Shown: positions 24,376 to 32,469 of the stretch, piece after piece | Layout: the number at the start of each line of letters is the position of its first letter | Position numbering within the stretch: the stretch's first letter is position 1 | NCBI RefSeq assembly: GCF_963676475.1 | Contig: NZ_OY781106.1 | Coordinates: 372,001 to 436,000 of the forward strand | Direction of reading: 5' to 3' | Source of the DNA: an uncultured Celeribacter sp. | GTDB taxonomy: Bacteria > Pseudomonadota > Alphaproteobacteria > Rhodobacterales > Rhodobacteraceae | Length of the DNA: 64,000 nt | The notes under the pieces: model-generated | What the model was told of the DNA's origin: nothing | The model's database searches: none | Seen by the model: only the letters and a program-made list of their open reading frames with translations | Translations under genes and position numbers: made by a program

Positions 24376-27003
24376 ATGTTGCAAATGCCTCTCTGGAAAC
24401 GGATCGTGATTTGGGGCCTCGTGGCCCTTGGCCTTCTGGCCGCGCTTCCCAATGCTTTCTACCCCCGTGTCGAAAGCCACAACGATGCGATTGTCGCCAT
24501 CGAGAAAGCCGGAGAGACGCCCGAACGCGCCGCAGCCCGAGACGCCTGGCCGTCTTTCCTGCCCTCAAATCTGGTAAACCTGGGCCTCGATCTGCGCGGT
24601 GGCGCGCATCTTTTGGGCGAGGTCGAAGTGTCCGAGGTCTATGCCGCGCGCATGGATGCCTATTGGCCGGAGGTGCGTGACGCGCTGCGTGACGAACGCG
24701 ATGTGGTCGGCACGATCCGCCGTCTCGACGCCCCCGCGGGCCAGCTTCGCGTGCGAATTTCCGAACCTGCGGGCATGGAAACCGCGCTCTCTGCCGTGCG
24801 TGCCTTGGGCACCGCCGTCGTGTCCCTGACCGCAGCGGGTGAACGCGACATCACCGTCTCCGCCACCAATGACGTGATCACCGTGCAGCTCTCGGAGGCC
24901 GAAAAAGCCGCCACCGATGACCGCACCATGCAACAAACTCTTGAAATCATTCGTCGCCGGGTCGACGAGGTCGGCACCCGCGAACCGACGATCCAGCGCC
25001 AGGGCGAGGATCGGGTTCTCATACAGGTGCCGGGCATCGGCTCCGCCGCCGAGTTGAAATCGCTGATCGGCACCACCGCGAAGCTGACGTTCAACCCGGT
25101 CGTGGGCCGCACCACGAACCCGGACGAAGCCCCCGGCGCACGCAATTTCATCGCGCCTTCGATCAACGAGCCGGGCGTCTATTATATCCTCGAACAAACC
25201 GCCGTGGTCTCGGGCGATGAGCTGACTGACAGCCAACCGGCCTTTGACCAGAACGGGCGGCCTTCGGTGACCTTCCGGTTCAACCCGACCGGCGCGCGCA
25301 AATTCGGCGATTATACCGCCGCCAATGTCGGTGCGTTGTTTGCCATCGTCTTGGACAATGAAGTGATCTCCGCGCCGCGCATTCAGGACGCGATCCGGGG
25401 CGGCTCCGGCCAGATCACCGGTTCTTTCACGGTTGAGGAATCGACCGAATTGTCGGTGCTTCTGCGTGCAGGGGCACTGCCCGCCAAGATCAATTTCCTC
25501 GAAGAACGCACCATCGGGCCTGAGTTGGGCGCCGACAGTATCGAAGCGGGCCGGATCGCCACTATGGTGGCCTTTGCCGCCGTGCTGATCTTCATGGGGC
25601 TGGCCTACGGTCTCTTCGGCATGTTCGCCAATATCGCGCTCGTGATCAACGTCGGACTTCTGTTCGGGCTGTTGTCCTCCATCGGGGCGACGCTGACCCT
25701 GCCGGGGATCGCCGGGATCGTGCTCACCGTCGGGATGGCGGTGGACGCCAACGTTCTGATTTTCGAGCGCATCCGCGAAGAGTTGAAAAACTCCAAATCG
25801 ACGGGCCGTGCCATCGAGCTTGGCTATGAAAAGGCGCTGTCGGCCATCATCGACGCCAACATCACCACCTTCATCACCGCTGCGATCCTCTTTGTCATGG
25901 GCTCGGGTCCAGTCAAAGGCTTTGCCGTGACGCTTGTCTTCGGGCTTGTGACCTCTGTTTTCACCGCGATTTTCGTGACCCGCGCCATGGTTGTCGCCTG
26001 GTACGGTCGCAAGAACCGCAAGGGCTGGACGCTCAAGGGCGTGCATCTTGTGCCAGCTGAAACGGCGGTGGATTTCTTCAAACGCGCCAAAGTGACCTTC
26101 GGCTTCTCCGCCGTTCTGGTGGCCATGGCCGTGGCGGCATTTCTCTCCATTGGTCTCAATTTCGGCATTGATTTCAAAGGCGGCACAACCATTCGGACGC
26201 AATCCGAAAGCGCCGTCGATGTGGCTGACTACCGTTCGGCCATGGCCGATTTGGGGCTTGGCGATATTTCGATCACCGAGGTCTTCGATCCGAATTTCGA
26301 TGAAAACCAACACGTCGCCATGGTCCGCATTCAGGCCCAGGACGATGTCGAAGCGATTACGCCGGAGACCATCCAAAAGGTAGAAGAGGCGCTTCAGACC
26401 GTCGATCCCTCGATCACTTTCCCTTCCGTCGAATCCGTCGGGCCGAAGGTCTCGGGCGAGCTGATCTGGACCGCCGTCGAGGCCGTGGCCGCCGCCATCG
26501 CCGCCGTGTTGTTCTACATCTGGCTGCGGTTCGAATGGCAATTCGCGGTGGGCGCCGTGGTGGCGCTGGTGCATGACGTGGCGATCACCATCGGGGTGTT
26601 TGCGCTCTTCGGCATCCAATTCGATCTCACGATCATCGCGGCGTTGCTGACCATTGTCGGCTATTCGCTCAACGACACCGTGGTCGTGTTCGACCGGGTG
26701 CGTGAGAACCTGCGGCGCTACAAGAAAATGGACCTCGCGGGCGTGTTGAACATGTCGATCAACGAGACCCTGTCGCGGACGGTGATGACCTCCGGCACCA
26801 CTTTGATCGCCTTGATCGCATTGTTGGTGCTGGGCGGCGACGTGATCCGGGGCTTTGTCTTCGCGATGACCCTGGGCGTCGTGGTCGGGACCTGGTCGTC
26901 GGTCTTTGTCGCCTCCAACATTCTGTTGTGGCTGGGCGTCAAGCGGGATTGGGACAAGAAAGAGCCCGCCAAAGGCATCCAGGCCGACGGCAGCGCGGTT
27001 TGA
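24376..27003 (+). CDS. secDF: Fused protein translocase subunit SecDF
   Basis: The 875-residue membrane protein joins SecD and SecF in one frame. The SecD part has the N-terminal helix, GLDLRGG (residues 70-76), the periplasmic P1 domain, and five C-terminal helices including GMAVDANVLIFERIREEL. The SecF part begins after the linker VHLVPAETAVDFFKRAK (about residue 557) with its own GIDFKGG (about 597-603) and the D/R motif SLNDTVVVFDRVRENLRR. SecDF uses the proton gradient to pull preproteins through SecYEG. The ATG at 24376 follows AGGAC. In many relatives secD and secF are separate genes, so the fusion is notable. Confidence 0.96.
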   Translation: MLQMPLWKRIVIWGLVALGLLAALPNAFYPRVESHNDAIVAIEKAGETPERAAARDAWPSFLPSNLVNLGLDLRGGAHLLGEVEVSEVYAARMDAYWPEVRDALRDERDVVGTIRRLDAPAGQLRVRISEPAGMETALSAVRALGTAVVSLTAAGERDITVSATNDVITVQLSEAEKAATDDRTMQQTLEIIRRRVDEVGTREPTIQRQGEDRVLIQVPGIGSAAELKSLIGTTAKLTFNPVVGRTTNPDEAPGARNFIAPSINEPGVYYILEQTAVVSGDELTDSQPAFDQNGRPSVTFRFNPTGARKFGDYTAANVGALFAIVLDNEVISAPRIQDAIRGGSGQITGSFTVEESTELSVLLRAGALPAKINFLEERTIGPELGADSIEAGRIATMVAFAAVLIFMGLAYGLFGMFANIALVINVGLLFGLLSSIGATLTLPGIAGIVLTVGMAVDANVLIFERIREELKNSKSTGRAIELGYEKALSAIIDANITTFITAAILFVMGSGPVKGFAVTLVFGLVTSVFTAIFVTRAMVVAWYGRKNRKGWTLKGVHLVPAETAVDFFKRAKVTFGFSAVLVAMAVAAFLSIGLNFGIDFKGGTTIRTQSESAVDVADYRSAMADLGLGDISITEVFDPNFDENQHVAMVRIQAQDDVEAITPETIQKVEEALQTVDPSITFPSVESVGPKVSGELIWTAVEAVAAAIAAVLFYIWLRFEWQFAVGAVVALVHDVAITIGVFALFGIQFDLTIIAALLTIVGYSLNDTVVVFDRVRENLRRYKKMDLAGVLNMSINETLSRTVMTSGTTLIALIALLVLGGDVIRGFVFAMTLGVVVGTWSSVFVASNILLWLGVKRDWDKKEPAKGIQADGSAV

Positions 27004-27015
27004 CGCGCGCGGGCA

Positions 27016-27041
27016 TTTGAGTATTTTGACTGCAATGAAGG
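27016..27041 (+). repeat. 3'-UTR motif, degenerate inverted copy (after secDF)
   Basis: TTTGAGTATTT followed after five bases by GCAATGAAGG resembles the reverse complement of the motif found after serS, the KAP ATPase gene and nnrD. It is less well conserved and lies in the opposite orientation relative to the upstream gene. It is flanked by short GC-rich arms (GACGCGCG and CGCGCGTGTC) that could form a hairpin around it. Confidence 0.4.
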
Positions 27042-27083
27042 GGCTCGCGCGTGTCGCGGGCCTTTTCGCCAAAGGAGGGTGCC

Positions 27084-27437
27084 ATGCAATTCAATGAAAT
27101 GCCATTCGAGGATGCCGTGCCGGTCGATGGCTATGGCCCAAACATGTTTCGCATCGCCGGCAAGGTCTATCAGGGCGCGATGCTGGTCTGTGGCAATATG
27201 GTGGTGCCTTGGGGCGGCTATGCCGACACGGCCTCTCTGATTGAGTTGCGCGGGCGGATCGATTTCATCGTGATCGGCACGGGACCGGAGATGACGCATC
27301 TGCCGCAAAATTTCCGCGAGGCGCTGGACGCGGCCGAGATCGGCTTGGAGCCGATGGCGACTCCCACCGCGGCGCGCACCTATAATGTGCTGGCCTCGGA
27401 AGGTCGGCGTGTTGCGGTGGCACTGCTGCCCGTTTGA
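27084..27437 (+). CDS. Mth938-like (DUF498) domain protein
   Basis: The 117-residue soluble protein shows the Mth938 family motifs IDFIVIGTGPEMTHLPQNFRE and MATPTAARTYNVLASEGRRVAVAL. Homologues include mitochondrial NDUFAF3, a complex I assembly factor. In bacteria the gene is commonly found next to secDF, but its role is not established. The ATG at 27084 follows a near-perfect AAAGGAGGG. It links the sec genes to the ccm cluster, an arrangement I recognise from Rhodobacterales. Confidence 0.9.
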   Translation: MQFNEMPFEDAVPVDGYGPNMFRIAGKVYQGAMLVCGNMVVPWGGYADTASLIELRGRIDFIVIGTGPEMTHLPQNFREALDAAEIGLEPMATPTAARTYNVLASEGRRVAVALLPV

Positions 27438-27481
27438 TCCGTATCAGATAAAAATCTTAGAATAGCTGTAAACAGGGCCGC

Positions 27482-28102
27482 ATGAGTTTGATTTCCATAA
27501 AAGATCTGACCGTCTCGCGAGGCGGCATGCCGGTGCTCGAAGGGCTGAGCTTTGCTGTCTCGGCGGGCGAGGTGTTGGTGCTGCGTGGCCCCAATGGGTC
27601 TGGAAAGACGACGCTTTTGCGCACGCTCGCGGGGTTGCAGCCGCCCTATGCGGGGGAAGTCATCTTTGAGCCCGAAAGCGTCGCCTATGCCGCCCATGCG
27701 GATGGGTTAAAAGCGACCCTGAGTGTGGCGGAGAACCTTGGCTTTTGGGCCGGGGTCTACGGCGGTCATGACATTGAGCCTGCGATCCTGCATTTCAATC
27801 TCGATGCTCTGCGCGACCGTCCGGCGGGCAATCTTTCAGCGGGGCAAAAGCGGCGCTTGGGCTTGGCGCGGCTCATGGTGACCGGGCGCCCGATCTGGGT
27901 GTTGGACGAGCCGACGGTGTCTTTGGACGCGGCCTCCGTGGCGCTCTTTGCCTCTGCGGTCAAAGCCCATGTCGCGGCAGGCGGCGCGGCGGTGATCGCG
28001 ACCCATATCGATTTGGGTTTTGAGGAAACCGTCTTCGATGTGACGCCGTTCAAAGCCCGCATGGATGTGGTCCGCGACGATTTTGACGAGGCCTTCCTAT
28101 GA
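27482..28102 (+). CDS. ccmA: Haem exporter ATP-binding protein CcmA
   Basis: CcmA is the ATPase of the CcmABCD complex that releases holo-CcmE during cytochrome c maturation. The 206-residue protein has Walker A GPNGSGKTT (about residues 38-46), ABC signature LSAGQKRRLGLARL, and Walker B PIWVLDEPTVSLD. The ATG overlap (ATGA) with ccmB shows tight coupling. It begins the ccmABCDG run. ccmE, ccmF and ccmH are not in this window. Confidence 0.97.
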   Translation: MSLISIKDLTVSRGGMPVLEGLSFAVSAGEVLVLRGPNGSGKTTLLRTLAGLQPPYAGEVIFEPESVAYAAHADGLKATLSVAENLGFWAGVYGGHDIEPAILHFNLDALRDRPAGNLSAGQKRRLGLARLMVTGRPIWVLDEPTVSLDAASVALFASAVKAHVAAGGAAVIATHIDLGFEETVFDVTPFKARMDVVRDDFDEAFL

Positions 28103-28755
28103 TCCGGCTGTTGTGGCGCGACATCACTCTGGCGTTCCGCTCGGGCGGCGGTTTCGGGCTGGGCCTCGGGTTTTTCCTGATCCTTGTGACGCTGGTGCCC
28201 TTTGGCGTGGGCCCCAATGGCGAGATGCTGAGCGCAATTGCGCCGGGCATCCTTTGGGTCGGCGCTTTGCTGGCCTGTCTCTTGTCCTTGGACCGGATTT
28301 TCGCACTGGATTTCGAGGACGGCTCGCTCGATCTTTTGGCCACGGCACCGATCCCTCTGGAGGGTGTCGTCGCGATGAAGGCCTTAGCGCATTGGATCAC
28401 CACCGGCCTGCCTCTGGTGATCGCGGCGCCTGCGCTTGGGTTCCTTTTGCATCTTGACAGCGCGGCCTATCGCTGGCTGATCGTCACGCTTTTGATCGGC
28501 TCGCCCGCGCTGTCCTTCATCGGCTCTTTCGGGGCGGCGCTGACCGTGGGGCTGAAACGTGGTGGGTTGCTGATGAGCCTTCTGGTTCTGCCGCTTTACA
28601 TCCCGACGCTGATATTCGGCGCGGAAGTCGTGCGGCGTGGGTCAGGCGGATTTCTGGTCGCCACACCTTTGGCGATGCAAGCGGGGATCACTTTGGGCGC
28701 CATCGCCTTGCTGCCCTTTGCCGCAGCGGCGGCCATCCGGGTCGCTTTAAGGTGA
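28099..28755 (+). CDS. ccmB: Haem exporter membrane subunit CcmB
   Basis: The 218-residue inner-membrane protein has six helices and typical CcmB phrases: LLWRDITLAFRSGGGFGLGLGFFL at the start and LDRIFALDFEDGSLDLLATAP. With CcmA and CcmC it forms the transporter-like complex acting on CcmE-haem. It overlaps ccmA by 4 bp. About 70 bp separate it from ccmC. Confidence 0.96.
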   Translation: MIRLLWRDITLAFRSGGGFGLGLGFFLILVTLVPFGVGPNGEMLSAIAPGILWVGALLACLLSLDRIFALDFEDGSLDLLATAPIPLEGVVAMKALAHWITTGLPLVIAAPALGFLLHLDSAAYRWLIVTLLIGSPALSFIGSFGAALTVGLKRGGLLMSLLVLPLYIPTLIFGAEVVRRGSGGFLVATPLAMQAGITLGAIALLPFAAAAAIRVALR

Positions 28756-28824
28756 GTTGAGATCAATCGGGCTTGCGCATAGTCTGGCACAAAATTTTGG
28801 CGTGGGCATTGGGGAGAGAGCAAA

Positions 28825-29574
28825 ATGGCCATCAACTGGAATGCCTTCTGGGAATGGGCAAATCCGCGCAAATTCATGCGCTGGACCGACCGGGCCTTGC
28901 CTTTGATTTCGGTGCTGGCGGCTGTGATTTTCGTAGGTGGGCTCGTTTGGGGCTTTTTCTTCACCCCCGATGACTATCGCCAGGGTGCGACGGTCAAGAT
29001 TTTCTACATCCATGTGCCAAGCGCGATGATGGCGATCAACATCTGGGCGATGATGTTGGTGGCCTCACTCATTTGGATCGTGCGGCGGCACCATGTCTCG
29101 GCCTTGGCCGCGAAATCCGCCGCCGCGATTGGCATGACGATGACGCTTATTGCGCTCATCACCGGCGCCGTCTGGGGCAAGCCGATGTGGGGGACCTATT
29201 GGGAATGGGACCCGCGGCTGACCTCGTTCCTGATCCTTTTGCTGTTCTACATCGGCTATATGGCGCTTTGGGAGGCGATTGATAACCCGGATACGGCGGC
29301 CGATCTGACCTCTGTGCTCTGCCTTGTCGGGTCGGTCTTTGCTATCCTCTCACGCTATGCGGTTCTCTTTTGGAATCAAGGGCTTCACCAAGGCGCCTCC
29401 CTGTCTCTCGATGCCGAGGAAAACGTCGCCGACGTCTATTGGTATCCCGCGCTTGTGGCCATCGCTGGGTTCATTTTGCTGTTTGTCTCGCTGGTGCTCC
29501 TACGCACCCGGACGGAAATTCGCGCGCGCCGGTTGCACGCGCTTGAGATGCGCGAAAGGGTGAAAGATGCCTGA
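28825..29574 (+). CDS. ccmC: Haem lyase/handling protein CcmC
   Basis: CcmC loads haem onto CcmE in the periplasm. The 249-residue protein has six transmembrane helices. The tryptophan-rich motif MWGTYWEWDPRLTSFLILL lies near residues 129-147, and conserved histidines occur in periplasmic loops (FYIHVPSAMMA and NQGLHQGASLSL). The ATG at 28825 follows GGGGAGAGAG. Its stop region overlaps the ccmD start by 8 bp. Confidence 0.97.
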   Translation: MAINWNAFWEWANPRKFMRWTDRALPLISVLAAVIFVGGLVWGFFFTPDDYRQGATVKIFYIHVPSAMMAINIWAMMLVASLIWIVRRHHVSALAAKSAAAIGMTMTLIALITGAVWGKPMWGTYWEWDPRLTSFLILLLFYIGYMALWEAIDNPDTAADLTSVLCLVGSVFAILSRYAVLFWNQGLHQGASLSLDAEENVADVYWYPALVAIAGFILLFVSLVLLRTRTEIRARRLHALEMRERVKDA

Positions 29575-29719
29575 TCTCGGAAAATACGCAGGCGATGTCT
29601 TGATGGCCTATGGGGCGACGCTTTTGCTTTTGGCCGGGTTGATCGCGGGGTCTCTGATCCGGTCGGCCAAGGTGAAACGTCTTTTGAAAGCGGCTGAGGA
29701 GCGCAAACATCATGGCTAA
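29567..29719 (+). CDS. ccmD: Haem exporter small subunit CcmD
   Basis: This 50-residue ORF starts MPDLGKYAGDVLMAYGATLL and continues as a single transmembrane helix followed by a Lys/Arg-rich tail (SAKVKRLLKAAEERKHH). Size, topology and position between ccmC and ccmG match CcmD, which stabilises the CcmABC-CcmE complex. It overlaps ccmC by 8 bp and ccmG by 8 bp, so the three genes form one translational unit. Confidence 0.93.
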   Translation: MPDLGKYAGDVLMAYGATLLLLAGLIAGSLIRSAKVKRLLKAAEERKHHG

Positions 29720-30251
29720 GATCAACCCACTCGTTGCGCTGCCGCCTTTGGTGTTTGCCGGGCTCGCCGGGCTTTTCATCTTCGGCATGGGACGCGAGGA
29801 TGCGCAGCAATTGCCAAGCTCCCAGATCGGGCGGGAGGCGCCTTCGATTGCCTCTGTCACGCCTTTGGCCGATCTTGCGCCACTCTCGGACGACATGCTG
29901 CGGACGGGGGGCGTGAAGTTGGTGAATTACTGGGCGTCCTGGTGCGCGCCCTGTCGTGCCGAACATCCGCAATTGGAGACTCTGGCCGAAGAAGGCGTCA
30001 CCATCTATGGCGTCAACTACAAGGATGAGGCGGGGAATGCGCTGAAATTCTTGGGCGAACTTGGAAATCCTTATGCAGCGGTTGCGCAGGATGAGCCGGG
30101 GCGCACGGCTTTGGAATGGGGCGTCTACGGCGTGCCGGAGACCTATATCCTCGATGCCGAAGGCCATATCGCCTACCGGTTTGCGGGCCCGATCACGGTC
30201 GAAATCATGGAGAAATACATCAAGCCAGAAATCGCGAGAGCGGGACAGTGA
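29712..30251 (+). CDS. ccmG: Periplasmic thiol:disulfide oxidoreductase CcmG/DsbE
   Basis: CcmG keeps apocytochrome c cysteines, or CcmH, reduced. The 179-residue protein has an N-terminal membrane anchor (LVALPPLVFAGLAGLFIFGMG) and a thioredoxin fold with WASWCAPCRAEHP as active site. The acidic/proline loop GVYGVPETYILD is typical of CcmG. It is the last visible ccm gene, and a strong bidirectional terminator lies 170 bp downstream. Confidence 0.96.
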   Translation: MAKINPLVALPPLVFAGLAGLFIFGMGREDAQQLPSSQIGREAPSIASVTPLADLAPLSDDMLRTGGVKLVNYWASWCAPCRAEHPQLETLAEEGVTIYGVNYKDEAGNALKFLGELGNPYAAVAQDEPGRTALEWGVYGVPETYILDAEGHIAYRFAGPITVEIMEKYIKPEIARAGQ

Positions 30252-30420
30252 GGGTGCAAGCTTGCCGCTGCGTACTGACCCGTTTCCCGCAGGGGCATGA
30301 TGTCTTTTCAATGCGGCATTCAGGGTAATCAGATTAAGGTTAATGCACTGGGAGGAGCGGTCGGTCTTTTTTGTTGTTCGCAATGTGAACTTTGTGCTCT
30401 TTTTATAAGAAGAGCATAGA

Positions 30421-30448
30421 AAAACCCGCCGAAATCTCGGCGGGTTTT
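30421..30448. terminator. Bidirectional terminator between ccmG and metY
   Basis: AAAACCCGCCGA (30421-30432) and TCGGCGGGTTTT (30437-30448) form a perfect 12-bp stem with a 4-base loop. With A and T runs on both sides it can end both convergent transcripts. Confidence 0.88.
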
Positions 30449-30470
30449 GCATTTTTGCCGTTGTGACGTC

Positions 30471-31748
30471 TTAGCTCAGCGCCTGATCCAGATCGCCGAT
30501 CAGGTCGTTGGCATCCTCGATCCCGATGGACAGGCGCAGGATGTTCGGACCGGCACCGGCCTTGACCTGTTCTTCCGGCGTCAACTGGCTGTGGGTCGTC
30601 GAGGCCGGGTGGATGACCAGTGACCGCGTGTCGCCAAGGTTCGCCACATGGGAGAACAGCTTGAGCTTGGCAACGGTGTCGACACAGGCGTCATAGCCGC
30701 CTTTGAGCGCCACGGTGAACAGCGCCCCGGCACCGCGCGGGCAGATGCGGGTCATGCGGTCGTAATAGCCCGACGAGGGCAGGCCGCCATAGGTGACTGC
30801 TTCGATCCGATCATCGCCTTCGAGCCAATTCGCGATCTCTCGGGCGTTTTGCACATGTTTCTGCATGCGCAGCGACAGGGTCTCGATCCCCATCAAGGTG
30901 TAATGCGCGGCCTGCGGATTCAGCGTCATGCCGAGGTCGCGCAGACCCACGGCGATGCCGTGGAATGTGAACGCGAGCGGCCCGAAAGTCTCATGAAAAT
31001 CAAGGCCATGATAGGCCGGTTCCGGCTCGGAGAGCGACGGGAATTTGCCCGAGGCGGACCAATCGAAGGTGCCGCTGTCGACGATGCAGCCGCCGGTCAC
31101 GGTGCCATTGCCGGTCAGGTATTTCGTCATGGAATGCACCACCAAAGTGGCGCCGTGGCTGATCGGGTTACACAGATACGGCGTCGCCGAGGTGTTGTCG
31201 ACAATCAGCGGAATGCCCGCCTTGTTGGCAATCTCACCAAGCGCGTCGAGGTCCATGATCGCGCCCGTCGGGTTGGCAAGACTTTCACAGAAGATCGCCT
31301 GGGTGTTCTCGTCAATCGCGGCGCGGACGGCGTCGAAATCGTCGAAATCCACGAATTTGGCGGACCAGCCAAAACGTTTGAAGGTCTGGGTGAATTGCGT
31401 CAGCGTGCCGCCGTAAAGGCGGGTCGAGGCGACGATGTTCTTGCCCGGCGCCATGAGCGGGAAGAGCGCCATGATCTGGGCGGCATGCCCGGAGGAACAA
31501 CAGACCGCGCCAGCGCCGCCTTCGAGGGCTGCCATGCGATTTTGCAAAGCCGCCACGGTCGGGTTCGTCAGGCGCGAATAGATATAGCCGACCTCTTCGA
31601 GGTTAAACAGTCGCGCGGCGTGGGCCGCGTCTTTGAAGACATAGGCCGTGGTCTGGTAAATCGGCACCTGACGCGCGCCGGTCGCCGGGTCGGGTTCCGT
31701 GCCCGCATGCACCTGGATCGTGTCAAAGCCTTGTTTTTTCTCGGACAT
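30471..31748 (-). CDS. metY: O-acetylhomoserine sulfhydrylase (homocysteine synthase)
   Basis: The 425-residue PLP enzyme makes homocysteine from O-acetylhomoserine and sulfide. It belongs to the Cys/Met-metabolism PLP family, with the PLP lysine in VVHSMTKYLTGNGTVTGG and phosphate-binding residues around YSRLTNPT and CSSGHAAQ. The full-length match to MetY (rather than the shorter MetB/MetZ) and the N-terminus GFDTIQVHAGTEPDPATGAR support the call. RBS AGGGAGGA lies ahead of the ATG. It is monocistronic. The leader contains a hairpin and a direct repeat (see next entry). Confidence 0.95.
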   Translation of the reverse strand: MSEKKQGFDTIQVHAGTEPDPATGARQVPIYQTTAYVFKDAAHAARLFNLEEVGYIYSRLTNPTVAALQNRMAALEGGAGAVCCSSGHAAQIMALFPLMAPGKNIVASTRLYGGTLTQFTQTFKRFGWSAKFVDFDDFDAVRAAIDENTQAIFCESLANPTGAIMDLDALGEIANKAGIPLIVDNTSATPYLCNPISHGATLVVHSMTKYLTGNGTVTGGCIVDSGTFDWSASGKFPSLSEPEPAYHGLDFHETFGPLAFTFHGIAVGLRDLGMTLNPQAAHYTLMGIETLSLRMQKHVQNAREIANWLEGDDRIEAVTYGGLPSSGYYDRMTRICPRGAGALFTVALKGGYDACVDTVAKLKLFSHVANLGDTRSLVIHPASTTHSQLTPEEQVKAGAGPNILRLSIGIEDANDLIGDLDQALS

Positions 31749-32127
31749 TTTGTCCTCCCTAATCGCAAAATCCCAGCGACATTACGCGCAGGGGGAGGGG
31801 CTTTCAACCGGGTCTCTGCGCAACAAGATCATGAGCGTGATTCAACCGCGCAGGGTGTTCGCTAGGATTCCGCAATTTTGCGATCATCCCACAATGATCA
31901 TGACGGCGAAAAAGGGCACAAGAAGCACAAGCTCCGTCAGAGGAAGCGGGCTTTGCGGCAGCGGGATGTGGGACATGATCTGTTTCATGGCCCTAGGGCT
32001 AAAGCGCAATGGTTAACCAAAACTCACTATGAGATAGCGTCGGCGGGAAACAATATGTTTCTCTTTTGTTCTTGTTGTCTGTGCGTCGCCCAAGGCGCAG
32101 GTTAGGCGCAACGAAGAGGTGCCTGAG
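31749..32127. promoter_or_regulatory. Divergent promoter region metY/arsC with structured metY leader
   Basis: About 380 bases without a clear gene. In the metY leader, CTGCGC and GCGCAG (31816-31821 and 31848-31853) can form a 6-bp stem. TTCAACCG occurs twice, at 31803-31810 and 31841-31848. The layout (a short stem followed by a purine-poor tail before metY) invites comparison with SAM-II riboswitches, but the conserved SAM-II core and its pseudoknot complement were not found. A 34-codon ORF with a hydrophobic end (31884-31988, minus) is also present without a clear ribosome binding site. Confidence 0.4.
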
Positions 32128-32469
32128 ATGACAACGATTTACCACAATCCCCGCTGTTCCAAATCGCGCGAGACGCTGAAACTGATCGAGGCGGAGGGCA
32201 TCACGCCCGAGGTCGTGCTCTACCTCGAAACGCCAGTGTCACGTGAGAAACTGGCAGAATTTGTGGCGCGCTCCGGCCTGCCTGCGAGCGCGTTTCTGCG
32301 GGCAAAAGAAGATGAGGCCAAGGCGCTCGGTGTAACGGCAAACTCCGACCCGGAGGCCATTCTGGACGCCATCGCGGCGCATCCGCGTTTGATGGAGCGG
32401 CCGGTTGTGGAAAGCGACAAGGGCGTCGCTTTGGGACGCCCGCCCGAAGCGGTCAAATCTGTGCTGTAA
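32128..32469 (+). CDS. arsC: Arsenate reductase ArsC, glutaredoxin-coupled type
   Basis: The 113-residue protein has the ArsC/Spx fold, with the catalytic cysteine in YHNPRCSKSRETLKL and later residues LMERPVVESDKGVALGRPPE that line the oxyanion site. It reduces arsenate to arsenite with glutathione/glutaredoxin. The length matches the short YfgD/ArsC class. The ATG at 32128 gives the family N-terminus MTTIYHNPRCS; a GTG at 32119 is an alternative. No arsB or arsR is nearby, so a housekeeping or stress role is equally possible. It overlaps the WYL regulator gene by 17 bp. Confidence 0.9.
   Translation: MTTIYHNPRCSKSRETLKLIEAEGITPEVVLYLETPVSREKLAEFVARSGLPASAFLRAKEDEAKALGVTANSDPEAILDAIAAHPRLMERPVVESDKGVALGRPPEAVKSVL

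Noticed and set aside
31749..31900. SAM-II riboswitch ahead of metY
   Set aside because: A short stem is present, but the conserved SAM-II core and the pseudoknot complement were not found, so it is kept only as an open question.
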